Positions 1 to 7,622 of a stretch of 64,000 nucleotides of DNA are shown here, piece by piece. Under the pieces are notes generated by a model. That model saw only the letters and a program-made list of their open reading frames with translations, had not been told where the DNA came from and did not search any database. The stretch's first letter is position 1; the number at the start of each line of letters is the position of its first letter. The position numbers were made by a program, and so were the translations under genes. Origin of the DNA: Streptomyces sp. CHD11 (GTDB lineage Bacteria; Actinomycetota; Actinomycetes; Streptomycetales; Streptomycetaceae); the NCBI RefSeq assembly GCF_018638295.1, contig NZ_JABTTS010000010.1, positions 1-64,000 on the forward strand, given 5' to 3'.

Positions 1-1419
1 TCGCCCGCGCCCGCGCGGGCGGACGGCGTTGATGCGCCGGGGGCGCTGCCGACGGGTGGGCGGGCCGGGTCGGGAGATCCGGGCCGGGCCGGTGGGACAG
101 ACGCCTGCGGACCGGTGCCGGGCGCGCCGCAGGACGCGGGCGTGGTGCCCGGGGAGCCGGGTGGGACGGCTGTCACCCGGCCCGGGGCGTCCGGGCCGTG
201 GGCCGGTGTCGCCGGGGGAGGCTCGGCGCCCGACGCCCCCGTGGAGGCGGGCGGGCCGGCGTCGCATCCGGAGGACACGGTCACGGGGCCGGCGGAGCCC
301 GCCCCTCCCCACGGCACCGCGGTGACACCCCAGGACCCGCCCGCCGGCGGCGGTGAACCGCTGCCGGCGGCCGGTCCGCCGGCTGCGGGCGCTGCGGACG
401 CCGGCGCGTCGGTGGGCCGCGCTGCCGGGGCCGGCCCGGTGGCGGGCGGGGACAGCGCGGCGGGCGGGGACACCACGGGGGTGCGCACGGGGTCCGGGGC
501 CCGGGAGGCACGCCGGACGGCGGGCCCGGAGGCCGCCGACGCGCCCGGAGTGTCGCGGCCCGCCGGTGCGGACGGGCCCGGCGTCGGCGGGGCCGGTGCG
601 GAGGAGGGGGACGGGCGGTTCACAGTCCGGCTGGCGAACTTCGAAGGGCCGTTCGACTTGCTGCTTCAGCTGATCGCGAAGCACAAGCTGGACGTCACCG
701 AGGTCGCCCTGTCCCGGGTGACCGATGAGTTCATGGCCTACATCCGGGCCATGGGGTCCGACTGGGACCTCGACGAGACGACCGAGTTCCTGGTCGTCGC
801 GGCCACCCTGCTCGACCTCAAGGCGGCCCGCCTGCTGCCCACCGCCGAGGTGGAGGACGAGGCGGACCTCGCCCTGCTGGAGGCCCGCGACCTGCTGTTC
901 GCGCGGCTGCTGCAGTACCGCGCGTACAAGCGGATCGCCGACATCCTCGACCGGCGGCTGGAGGAAGAGGGCCGGCGCTACCCCCGTACCGTCGGACTCG
1001 AGGCGCACCACGCGGAGCTGCTGCCCGAGGTGGTCATCAGCATCGGCGCCGAGGGCTTCGCCCGGCTCGCGGTCAAGGCCATGCAGCCCCGGCCCGAGCC
1101 CCAGGTGTACGTCGACCACATCCACGCACCGCTGGTCAGCGTGCGGGAACAGGCCGGGATCGTCGTCGCGCGGCTCAGGGAGCTCGGCGAGGCGAGCTTC
1201 CGGGCGCTCGTCGAGGACACGGACGACACCCTGACCGTCGTCGCCCGGTTCCTCGCCCTGCTGGAGCTGTACCGGGAGAAGGCCGTCGCCCTCGACCAGG
1301 AGACCGCGCTGGGGGAGCTGACCGTGCGCTGGACCGGCGGGGCGGGGGACGCCGCACCGACGGTCACCGACGAGTTCGACCGGCCCCCCGAGCAGCCGCA
1401 GGATGAGAGGACGCCGTGA
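1..1419 (+). CDS. scpA: Segregation and condensation protein ScpA (5' end outside window)
   Basis: ScpA is the kleisin subunit of the SMC-ScpAB condensin that compacts and segregates the chromosome. The kleisin signature begins near base 616 (RFTVRLANFEGPFDLLLQLI) and runs to the C-terminal winged-helix part, where ELTVRWTG is visible. The frame is open from base 1, so the true start may lie upstream; GTG at 115 is the first plausible start inside the window. About 200 codons before the kleisin domain encode a Gly/Ala/Pro/Asp-rich, probably disordered extension, longer than in non-actinobacterial ScpA. The stop overlaps the start of scpB by 4 bases, as expected for a coupled operon. Confidence 0.93.
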   Translation, partial: SPAPARADGVDAPGALPTGGRAGSGDPGRAGGTDACGPVPGAPQDAGVVPGEPGGTAVTRPGASGPWAGVAGGGSAPDAPVEAGGPASHPEDTVTGPAEPAPPHGTAVTPQDPPAGGGEPLPAAGPPAAGAADAGASVGRAAGAGPVAGGDSAAGGDTTGVRTGSGAREARRTAGPEAADAPGVSRPAGADGPGVGGAGAEEGDGRFTVRLANFEGPFDLLLQLIAKHKLDVTEVALSRVTDEFMAYIRAMGSDWDLDETTEFLVVAATLLDLKAARLLPTAEVEDEADLALLEARDLLFARLLQYRAYKRIADILDRRLEEEGRRYPRTVGLEAHHAELLPEVVISIGAEGFARLAVKAMQPRPEPQVYVDHIHAPLVSVREQAGIVVARLRELGEASFRALVEDTDDTLTVVARFLALLELYREKAVALDQETALGELTVRWTGGAGDAAPTVTDEFDRPPEQPQDERTP

Positions 1420-2069
1420 GCGAGGAGACGACCGGGACGCCCGCAGGACCGCGCACCGTGGCGGACCTCGACCTCGGGCCCGCCCTGGAGGCGGTCCTCA
1501 TGGTCGTGGACGAGCCCGCGACCGAGGAGCATCTGGCGAAGATCCTGGAGCGGCCCCGGCGGCAGGTCGCGGACGCGCTGCGCCGGCTGGCCGACGAGTA
1601 CACCGTCCAGGGCCGCGGCTTCGAGCTGCGGCTGGTCGCGGGCGGCTGGCGCTTCTACACCCGCCCCGAGTACGCCCCCGCCGTCGAGCGCTTCGTCCTG
1701 GACGGCCAGCAGGCCCGGCTCACCCAGGCCGCCCTGGAGACCCTGGCGGTCGTCGCCTACCGCCAGCCGGTCAGCCGCAGCCGCGTCTCCGCCGTGCGCG
1801 GAGTCAACTGCGACGGCGTGATGCGTACCCTCCTCCAGCGGGGTCTGATCGGGGAGGCGGGCACGGAACCCGAAACAGGTGCGATCCTGTACACGACGAC
1901 GAACTACTTCCTGGAGCGGATGGGCCTGCGCGGTCTGGACGAGCTCCCGGAGCTCGCGCCCTTCCTCCCGGAGGCGGAGGCGATCGAGGCCGAGACACTG
2001 GAAGGGGTCCCGTCGTTCGATCCGGACGCCCCGGATTCCGAGGACGCAGACGACAAGACGGAACTTTGA
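1416..2069 (+). CDS. scpB: Segregation and condensation protein ScpB
   Basis: 217 residues; the winged-helix partner that dimerises and binds ScpA in the SMC condensin complex. Family features include the DLGPALEAVLMVVDEPATEEHLA opening (first winged helix) and the FYTRPEYAPAVERF and TLAVVAYRQPVSRSRVSAVRGVNCDGVMRTLLQRGLI segments of the second winged helix. The ATG overlaps the scpA stop (ATGA) and the stop shares a base with the next gene's ATG, so the three genes are translationally coupled. The C-terminal 25 residues are acidic. Length is normal for actinobacterial ScpB. Confidence 0.95.
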   Translation: MSEETTGTPAGPRTVADLDLGPALEAVLMVVDEPATEEHLAKILERPRRQVADALRRLADEYTVQGRGFELRLVAGGWRFYTRPEYAPAVERFVLDGQQARLTQAALETLAVVAYRQPVSRSRVSAVRGVNCDGVMRTLLQRGLIGEAGTEPETGAILYTTTNYFLERMGLRGLDELPELAPFLPEAEAIEAETLEGVPSFDPDAPDSEDADDKTEL

Positions 2070-3184
2070 TGCGAAGCAGCAGCGGCAGGAACAGCAGCGG
2101 AAACAACGGCGGGAGCCGTGGTGGCAACAGCGGCGGCCGCGGCGGAAGCGGCGGTGGCCGCGGCAGTCACCGCGGTGCCGGCAACGACCGCGACGACCGG
2201 CAGGGCGGTCGTCCGAAGAAGCCGCGCCCGGAGGAGCGGCGCTACGACGTCGGCCCCGGCGCCACCCAGGAGGGGCCCAAGTCGGGCCGCGGGCCGGCGG
2301 CCCGCGGAGGCGCCAAGGGCGGGCCGAAGAAGCCCCTGCAGCGGGGGCGCTCGGTCCCGGCCACGTCCCGCGAGTACGAGGCACGGGCCGAGGAGCGCAA
2401 CCGGGAGCGGTACGCGGGCAAGAAGGACGTGAAGCTCCCGAAGACCTTCCCCGGCGCCGAGCAGGAGGGCGAGCGGCTGCAGAAGGTGCTCGCGCGGGCG
2501 GGCTACGGCTCCCGGCGGGCCTGCGAGGAGCTGATCGACCAGGCACGGGTCGAGATCAACGGCGAGATCGTGCTCGAGCAGGGCCGCCGCGTCGACCCGG
2601 AGAAGGACGAGGTCAAGGTCGACGGCCTGACGGTCGCCACGCAGTCGTACCAGTTCTTCTCACTGAACAAGCCCGCCGGTGTGGTGTCCACCATGGAGGA
2701 CCCGGAGGGCCGGCAGTGCCTCGGTGACTACGTCACCAACCGTGAGACCCGGCTCTTCCACGTGGGCCGGCTGGACACGGAGACCGAGGGCGTCATCCTG
2801 CTCACCAACCACGGCGAGCTGGCGCACCGGCTGACCCACCCCCGGTACGGCGTGAAGAAGACCTACCTCGCGCACATCGTCGGCCCGATCCCGCGCGACC
2901 TGGGCAAGCGCCTGAAGGACGGCATCCAGCTCGAGGACGGCTACGCGCGCGCGGACCACTTCCGCGTCGTGGAGCAGACCGGAAAGAACTACCTCGTCGA
3001 GGTGACGCTCCACGAGGGCCGCAAGCACATCGTGCGCCGCATGCTCGCGGAGGCCGGCTTCCCGGTCGACAAGCTGGTGCGCACCGCGTTCGGGCCGATC
3101 ACCCTGGGCGACCAGAAGTCGGGCTGGCTGCGGCGGCTGTCGAACACCGAGGTCGGGATGCTGATGCAGGAGGTCGAGCTCTAG
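2069..3184 (+). CDS. rluB: rRNA pseudouridine synthase, RluB/RsuA family
   Basis: 371 residues; predicted to convert a uridine of rRNA to pseudouridine. The first ~130 residues are Ser/Gly/Asn then Lys/Arg rich and look disordered. An S4 RNA-binding domain follows (ERLQKVLARAGYGSRRACEELI), then the RsuA/RluB catalytic domain with the FHVGRLDTETEGVILLTN motif, whose Asp is the catalytic nucleophile, and HEGRKHIVRRML near the end. ATG at 2069 shares one base with the scpB stop; the same frame is open upstream inside scpB but has no coding character there. Location beside scpAB is usual in Gram-positives. The exact target base cannot be read from sequence. Confidence 0.92.
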   Translation: MRSSSGRNSSGNNGGSRGGNSGGRGGSGGGRGSHRGAGNDRDDRQGGRPKKPRPEERRYDVGPGATQEGPKSGRGPAARGGAKGGPKKPLQRGRSVPATSREYEARAEERNRERYAGKKDVKLPKTFPGAEQEGERLQKVLARAGYGSRRACEELIDQARVEINGEIVLEQGRRVDPEKDEVKVDGLTVATQSYQFFSLNKPAGVVSTMEDPEGRQCLGDYVTNRETRLFHVGRLDTETEGVILLTNHGELAHRLTHPRYGVKKTYLAHIVGPIPRDLGKRLKDGIQLEDGYARADHFRVVEQTGKNYLVEVTLHEGRKHIVRRMLAEAGFPVDKLVRTAFGPITLGDQKSGWLRRLSNTEVGMLMQEVEL

Positions 3185-3199
3185 GGGTTGTGCGTTCCG

Positions 3200-3248
3200 C
3201 CCGCACCCCCCTTTAATAGTCACACCGACTATTAAAGGGGGGTGCGGG
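3200..3248. promoter_or_regulatory. Perfect 22-bp inverted repeat, candidate NrtR operator
   Basis: Arms 3200-3221 and 3227-3248 are perfectly complementary around the 5-base spacer ACACC. The core TAATAGTC-N5-GACTATTA is flanked by C-run/G-run extensions (CCCCCC...GGGGGG). It ends two bases before the ATG of the NrtR-like gene and begins 15 bases after the rluB stop. NrtR regulators bind palindromes of about this size, so autoregulation is the natural reading. The same element could also fold as a hairpin ending rluB transcription. The right arm contains a possible -10 (TATTAA). Confidence 0.72.
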
Positions 3249-3250
3249 TC

Positions 3251-3970
3251 ATGGACGGCTACGACAAGTACGCCTTCGAGCCGTTCGCCGTCACCGTCGA
3301 CCTCGCCGTCCTCACCCTCCGCGCGGACGCGCTGCACGTGCTGCTCGTCGAGCGCGGCCAGGAGCCCTTCGCCGGGCGGTGGGCCCTGCCCGGAGGCTTC
3401 GTCCTCCCGGACGAGTCCGCGGAGCACGCCGCCCGGCGTGAACTGGGCGAGGAGACCGGGCTCGCGGACGTCTCCGGCCTGCACCTGGAGCAGCTGCGGA
3501 CCTACAGCGACCCCGGCCGCGACCCCCGGATGCGGGTCGTCTCCGTCGCCTTCGCCGCCCTTCTTCCCGACGCCCCCCGGGCGCACGGCGGCGGCGACGC
3601 CGCGCAGGCCCGCTGGACGCCGTACGAGGCGGCGCGGGGCCTCGCCTTCGACCACGACCGGATCCTCGCCGACGCGCGGGACCGGGTCGGAGCCAAACTC
3701 GAGTACACCTGCCTCGCCACCGCCTTCTGCCCGCCCGAGTTCACCCTCGGGGAGCTGCAGCAGGTCTACGAGACCGTGTGGGGCACCGCACTGGACCGGC
3801 CCAACTTCCGGCGCAAGGTCCTCGCCACCCCGGGCTTCGTCGAGGCCGTCCCCGGCGCGTCCCGTCTCACCGGCGGCCGGGGCAAACCCGCCGCGCTCTA
3901 CCGCGCGGGCACCGCCGCCGCCCTCCACCCGCCGCTGCTGCGGCCGCCCCCGGAAGGACGCCCCGCATGA
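3251..3970 (+). CDS. nrtR: NrtR-type transcriptional regulator (Nudix domain plus winged helix)
   Basis: 239 residues. Residues ~10-145 form a Nudix domain with a complete Nudix box (GFVLPDESAEHAARRELGEE and following TGL), so hydrolase residues are kept, unlike many NrtR proteins. Residues ~155-225 (FTLGELQQVYETVWGTALDRPNFRRKVL) match the NrtR winged-helix DNA-binding part. Characterised NrtR proteins sense ADP-ribose and repress NAD biosynthesis or salvage genes. Here the linked gene is an ADP-ribosylglycohydrolase, fitting an ADP-ribose theme. ATG 3251 is preferred over in-frame GTG 3242 because it directly follows the operator and a G-rich ribosome site. The stop overlaps the next start (ATGA). 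Confidence 0.85.
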   Translation: MDGYDKYAFEPFAVTVDLAVLTLRADALHVLLVERGQEPFAGRWALPGGFVLPDESAEHAARRELGEETGLADVSGLHLEQLRTYSDPGRDPRMRVVSVAFAALLPDAPRAHGGGDAAQARWTPYEAARGLAFDHDRILADARDRVGAKLEYTCLATAFCPPEFTLGELQQVYETVWGTALDRPNFRRKVLATPGFVEAVPGASRLTGGRGKPAALYRAGTAAALHPPLLRPPPEGRPA

Positions 3971-4989
3971 CCACGACCACCCTCACCAAGCGCGCCGCGA
4001 CAGGAACGCTCACCGGACTCGCCCTCGGGGACGCGATGGGCTTCCCCACCGAGTTCAACGACGTCCCGTCGATCCTCGCCAGGACCGGCCCCTGGCGGGA
4101 GATGGACCTGCCCCGGCCGGCGATCGTCACGGACGACACCCAGATGACCCTGGCGCTCGGACGGGGCCTGCGCACGGCCATGGACCGCGGTCCGCTCACC
4201 CCGAAGCGGCTGGAGCGGCCGGTGCGTGAGGAGTTCGTGGAGTGGTACCGCTCGCCCGAGAACAACCGCGCGCCCGGCAACACCTGCCTCGAGGCCTGTC
4301 ACCTGCTGGCCCGCGAGGACCGGCTCTGGCAGGACGCCAGTCAGACCGGCTCCAAGGGCTGCGGCGCCAACATGCGCGTCGCGCCGATAGGTCTGGCCCC
4401 CGGCCTGACCGACGAACAGCGCGCGGGTGCCGCCCAGTTGCAGTCCGCCCTGACCCACGGACACCCCACCGCGCTCGCCGCCTCCGACCTCACCGCCCAC
4501 GCCGTACGGCTGCTGGCCCAGGGAGCCGAGCCGACCGGCCTGGTCGGACTGCTGCGTTCCTACGCCTACGACAACCGCACCCGGTACCACGAGTTCTGGC
4601 TCGGCGACCTGTGGACCCGCGCCCAGGACCCCACCCCCGAGCACTTCATCGCCCGCGGCTGGGACGAGTGCCTGGAGATCCTCGGGCGCCTCCAGGACGC
4701 CGTGCGCACCGTCTCCCCGGAGACCGACCCGTGCCTGGCCACCGGGGAGGGCTGGATCGCCGAGGAGGCCCTGGCGACCGGCCTGCTCTGCTTCCTGCTC
4801 TTCGTCGACGAGCCCCTCACCGCCCTGCGCAGGGCCGCCTGCACCGCGGGCGACTCCGACTCCATCGCCTGCCTCACGGGAGCCTTCGCCGGGGCCCACC
4901 TGGGCGCGGACGCCTGGCCGGCCGAGTGGGCGGACCGTATCGAGTACCGGGACGACCTGCTGGCGCTGGGGACGCTCTGGGACGCTTGA
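3967..4989 (+). CDS. ADP-ribosylglycohydrolase family protein (DraG-like)
   Basis: 340 residues. Predicted to remove ADP-ribose from a protein, nucleic acid or small-molecule acceptor using two metal ions. Seen: GLALGDAMGFPTEF at the start, DDTQMTLA (metal-ligand Asp pair) near residue 58, and AGDSDSIACLTGAFAGAHLG near residue 298, the C-terminal metal-binding motif of the fold. The ATG overlaps the stop of the NrtR-like gene, so the regulator and enzyme are made from one message and probably share the operator at 3200. The substrate cannot be assigned. The downstream partner gene is broken. Confidence 0.9.
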   Translation: MTTTTLTKRAATGTLTGLALGDAMGFPTEFNDVPSILARTGPWREMDLPRPAIVTDDTQMTLALGRGLRTAMDRGPLTPKRLERPVREEFVEWYRSPENNRAPGNTCLEACHLLAREDRLWQDASQTGSKGCGANMRVAPIGLAPGLTDEQRAGAAQLQSALTHGHPTALAASDLTAHAVRLLAQGAEPTGLVGLLRSYAYDNRTRYHEFWLGDLWTRAQDPTPEHFIARGWDECLEILGRLQDAVRTVSPETDPCLATGEGWIAEEALATGLLCFLLFVDEPLTALRRAACTAGDSDSIACLTGAFAGAHLGADAWPAEWADRIEYRDDLLALGTLWDA

Positions 4990-4992
4990 GCG

Positions 4993-5355
4993 GTGACCGA
5001 CACCCTGGACCTCCATCTGCGCCCGGTGATCGACGAACAGCCGGACCCGCTGCTGTTCGCCACCGTCTCCGGCGCGCACCTCTACGGCTTCCCGTCCCGC
5101 GACTCCGACGTGGACCTGTGGGGCGTGCACCTGCTGCCGGCCGCCGACCTGGTCGGGCTGCGCGAGCCGGAGGAGACCCGGTCCCGGATCCGGGTCCGGG
5201 ACGGCGTCGAGATGGATCTGGTCACGCACGACCTGCGCAAGTTCGTCCGCCTGATGCTGCGGCGCAACGGCTATGTGCTGGAACAGCTGCTGTCCCCGCT
5301 GATCGTGCACACCACCGAGGCGCACCGGGAGCGCGAGCCCATGACGCAGGCGTAG
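4993..5355 (+). pseudogene. Truncated nucleotidyltransferase (DNA polymerase beta superfamily)
   Basis: 120 codons from GTG 4993, three bases after the ADP-ribosylglycohydrolase stop. The first ~107 residues look like a predicted nucleotidyltransferase: GAHLYGFPSRDSDVDLWGVH is the GS-like plus DxD catalytic core and VEMDLVTHDLRKF gives the third acidic strand. Such proteins are normally about 250 residues, so the C-terminal half is missing. After VHTTEAH the last residues (REREPMTQA) are read antisense through the start of an opposing nucleotidyltransferase fragment (5331-5390). I infer a deletion that joined two convergent genes. The catalytic core survives, so residual expression is possible. 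Confidence 0.72.
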
Positions 5356-5390
5356 ATCGTGTGGTCGCTGACCAGGGTCTCGGGGCGCAT
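5331..5390 (-). pseudogene. 5' remnant of a second nucleotidyltransferase gene
   Basis: On the minus strand an ATG at 5390 opens the 20-residue stretch MRPETLVSDHTIYACVMGSR. This resembles the N-terminus of nucleotidyltransferases of the type HTIYACVMGSR-A-[FY]-GL...DTDRRGV. Directly after GSR the similarity stops and the frame runs antisense into the truncated plus-strand nucleotidyltransferase. Only this N-terminal tip survives. Together the two stubs look like the outer 5' ends of a convergent pair whose 3' ends were removed by one deletion. Assignment rests on a short match from memory. Confidence 0.55.
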
Positions 5391-5413
5391 GCCAGGTGAG
5401 CGTACGCGGCGGC

Positions 5414-5827
5414 TCACCCCAGGCGGATCGAATTTCCCTCCACGGTGATCCGCTCCGCGGGCAGCGGCCTGGTGGCGGGGCCCCGTTCCACCGAGCCGTC
5501 GGTCATCCTGAACCGGCTGCCGTGGCAGGGACAGTCGATGGTGCCGTTCGCGACCTCGGCCACCAGGCAGCGCTGATGGGTGCAGATCGCCGAGAAGGCC
5601 TTGAAGTCACCCTCGGCCGGCTGGGTCACCACGACTTCCGCGTCCTTGAACACCGTCCCCCCGCCCACCGGGACGTCGGAGGTGGCGGCCAGCACCTGCC
5701 CGGGGCCGCCGCTGTCCGGGGACGGCCCGTCCCCGTCGCCGTCCCCGCCGTCCGAGCCGCAGCCCACGGCCAGCGCCACCGCGCCCGTCGTCAGCAGGAC
5801 CGTGCGGCGCGTGGCGTGAGGGGTCAT
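5414..5827 (-). CDS. Rieske [2Fe-2S] protein, Tat-type lipoprotein
   Basis: 137 residues from ATG 5827, preceded by a GGAG site; the longer frame upstream has no coding character. The N-terminus carries a twin-arginine sequence (TRRTVLLTTGAVALAVGC) ending in a plausible lipobox Cys, then a Gly/Asp/Ser linker. The Rieske domain follows with both cluster motifs, CTHQRC and CPCHGS, and ends with PLPAERITVEGNSIRL. This is the compact single-domain Rieske type found as a standalone membrane-attached electron carrier in actinobacteria, not the QcrA subunit. No partner oxidoreductase is adjacent. Its redox partner is unknown. Confidence 0.9.
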   Translation of the reverse strand: MTPHATRRTVLLTTGAVALAVGCGSDGGDGDGDGPSPDSGGPGQVLAATSDVPVGGGTVFKDAEVVVTQPAEGDFKAFSAICTHQRCLVAEVANGTIDCPCHGSRFRMTDGSVERGPATRPLPAERITVEGNSIRLG

Positions 5828-6043
5828 GACGTCACTCCGGAGAAATGGGGGGGAAAGCGGCGATGACACAGTGCCCGCATCTTGACACCGAAAGCGGCAC
5901 AGGTGGCGCAAGGAGCGGCGAAGTGACCCCGATCGTGCATGTCGTCCCGTCTCAGCGGGTGACCGCGCGGCGCCGCTCCCGCCCCGGTCTGACTACGCTG
6001 GATGACCGAACAGCAGGCACGCACGTCAGCAAGGAGCATCGTC

Positions 6044-6406
6044 GTGGCGGTACGCGCGGTCCGGGGGGCCGTCCAGTTGGAGCGGGACGAATCCGGTCAC
6101 ATGGCGGAGCGGGTCGGCGAACTGCTCACCGCCGTGCTCGAGCGCAACGGCCTGCACCCCGACGACCTGATCAGCATCTGGTTCACGGCCACGCCCGATC
6201 TGCGCTGCGACTTCCCGGCCGCCGCCGCCCGCAAGCTCGGCATCGTCGACGTCCCCCTGATCTGCGCGCAGGAACTCGATATCGAGGGCGCCATGCCCCG
6301 CGTGGTCAGGGTCCTCGCGCACATCGAGTCCGACCGGCCCCGCGCCGACATCGCGCACGTGTACCTCGGCGCCGCGGCCACCCTGCGCAAGGACATCGCC
6401 CAGTGA
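6044..6406 (+). CDS. aroH: Monofunctional chorismate mutase, AroH class
   Basis: 120 residues from GTG 6044, chosen because AAGGAG lies 7 bases upstream and the product then has the normal AroH length; the longer frame from 6002 is less likely. The enzyme rearranges chorismate to prephenate, the entry to tyrosine and phenylalanine. Family residues visible: VRGAVQLERD at the N-terminus (substrate-binding Arg), CAQELDIEGAMPRVVRVLAH (active-site Cys and the Arg whose equivalent in B. subtilis stabilises the transition state) and HVYLGAA at the end. The stop overlaps the GTG of tyrA by 4 bases, so the prephenate-making and prephenate-using enzymes are coupled. Confidence 0.94.
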   Translation: MAVRAVRGAVQLERDESGHMAERVGELLTAVLERNGLHPDDLISIWFTATPDLRCDFPAAAARKLGIVDVPLICAQELDIEGAMPRVVRVLAHIESDRPRADIAHVYLGAAATLRKDIAQ

Positions 6407-7488
6407 GAACCGCCCTGGTCATCGGCACCGGACTCATCGGCACCTCCGCGGCGCTCGCCCTGTCCCAGCGGGGCGTCGCCGTCCACCTCGCCGATCACGA
6501 CCCGGAACAGGCCCGTACGGCCGCCGCGCTCGGTGCCGGCACGGACGAGGCGCCCGGCGGGCCGGTGGACCTGGCGATCGTCGCTGCCCCGCCCGCCCAT
6601 GTGGCCGGCGTGCTCGCCGACGTGATGCGCCGCGGCGCCGCCCGCGGATACATCGACGTGGCCAGCGTCAAGGGAGGACCACGCCGCGAGCTCGAGGCGC
6701 GCGGTCTCGACCTGTCGCCCTACATCGGCACCCATCCCATGTCCGGCCGGGAGAAGTCCGGCCCGCTGGCCGCCACCGGCGACCTCTTCGAGGGCCGGCC
6801 CTGGGTGCTCACCCCCACCCGGGACACCGACACCGAGGTGCTGAACCTCGCCCTGGAACTGGTCTCGCACTGCAGGGCCGTGCCCGTGGTGATGGACGCC
6901 GACGCCCACGACCGTGCGGTGGCCCTCGTCTCCCACATGCCGCACCTGGTCTCCAGCATGGTCGCCGCGCGCCTGGAGCACGCCGAGGAGGCCGCCGTAC
7001 GGCTGTGCGGGCAGGGCATCCGGGACGTGACCCGGATCGCCGCCTCCGACCCCCGGATGTGGATCGACATCCTGTCCGCCAACCCCGGACCGGTCGCCGA
7101 CCTGCTCACGGACCTCGCCGCCGACCTGGACGAGACCGTACGGGCGCTGCGCGCGCTGCAGTCCTCCGACGAGGACAAGCGCCACGAGGGCGGCAGCGGC
7201 ATCGAGGACGTGCTGCGCCGCGGCAACGCCGGACAGGTCCGGGTCCCCGGCAAGCACGGATCCGCGCCGCGCGTCTACGAGACCGTGGCGGTCCTCATCG
7301 ACGACCAGCCCGGCCAGCTGGCCCGCATCTTCGCCGACGCGGGCCGCGTCGGCGTCAACATCGAGGACGTCCGTATCGAGCACGCCACCGGACAGCAGGC
7401 CGGCCTGGTGCAGCTCATGGTGGAACCCAAGGCGGCCCCGGTCCTCACCGCGGGGCTGCGCGAACGGGGCTGGTCGATCCGGCAGTAG
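6403..7488 (+). CDS. tyrA: Prephenate dehydrogenase with C-terminal ACT domain
   Basis: 361 residues. Oxidatively decarboxylates prephenate to 4-hydroxyphenylpyruvate in tyrosine synthesis. Residues 4-20 form the Rossmann glycine motif (VIGTGLIGTSAALAL). THPMSGREKSGP near residue 107 carries the conserved catalytic His of the TyrA family. Residues ~290-361 (VYETVAVLIDDQPGQLARIFADAG) are an ACT domain, the usual place for tyrosine feedback. GTG 6403 lies in the GTGA overlap with aroH. Tyrosine made here is broken down by the pathway of hmgA near 50 kb. Confidence 0.94.
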   Translation: MRTALVIGTGLIGTSAALALSQRGVAVHLADHDPEQARTAAALGAGTDEAPGGPVDLAIVAAPPAHVAGVLADVMRRGAARGYIDVASVKGGPRRELEARGLDLSPYIGTHPMSGREKSGPLAATGDLFEGRPWVLTPTRDTDTEVLNLALELVSHCRAVPVVMDADAHDRAVALVSHMPHLVSSMVAARLEHAEEAAVRLCGQGIRDVTRIAASDPRMWIDILSANPGPVADLLTDLAADLDETVRALRALQSSDEDKRHEGGSGIEDVLRRGNAGQVRVPGKHGSAPRVYETVAVLIDDQPGQLARIFADAGRVGVNIEDVRIEHATGQQAGLVQLMVEPKAAPVLTAGLRERGWSIRQ

Positions 7489-7566
7489 CGGGCCCGGGAC
7501 CCCGCGGCCGCGGGGGCCGGATCGTCCGCTTGTCGGAAGGGTTCCGGGGGGCCGGTAATCTGGTGC

Positions 7567-7584
7567 GGGGCGCATGTGCGCCCC
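7567..7584. repeat. 18-bp perfect palindrome in the cmk leader
   Basis: GGGGCGCATGTGCGCCCC is self-complementary over its full length and lies 38 bases before the cmk start. Flanking GGTGCGG and CCGCACC can pair around it to lengthen the stem. It may be an operator or an RNA hairpin in the cmk leader. No regulator can be named. Confidence 0.45.
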
Positions 7585-7622
7585 GTCCACCGCACTCCAC
7601 CGCACCAGGAAGGTGTTCCTCC

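Noticed and set aside
978..2546. Long minus-strand frame across scpA, scpB and the pseudouridine synthase gene
   Set aside because: Antisense shadow; the plus-strand genes have clear domains and this frame is Arg/Pro/Gly-rich without motifs.
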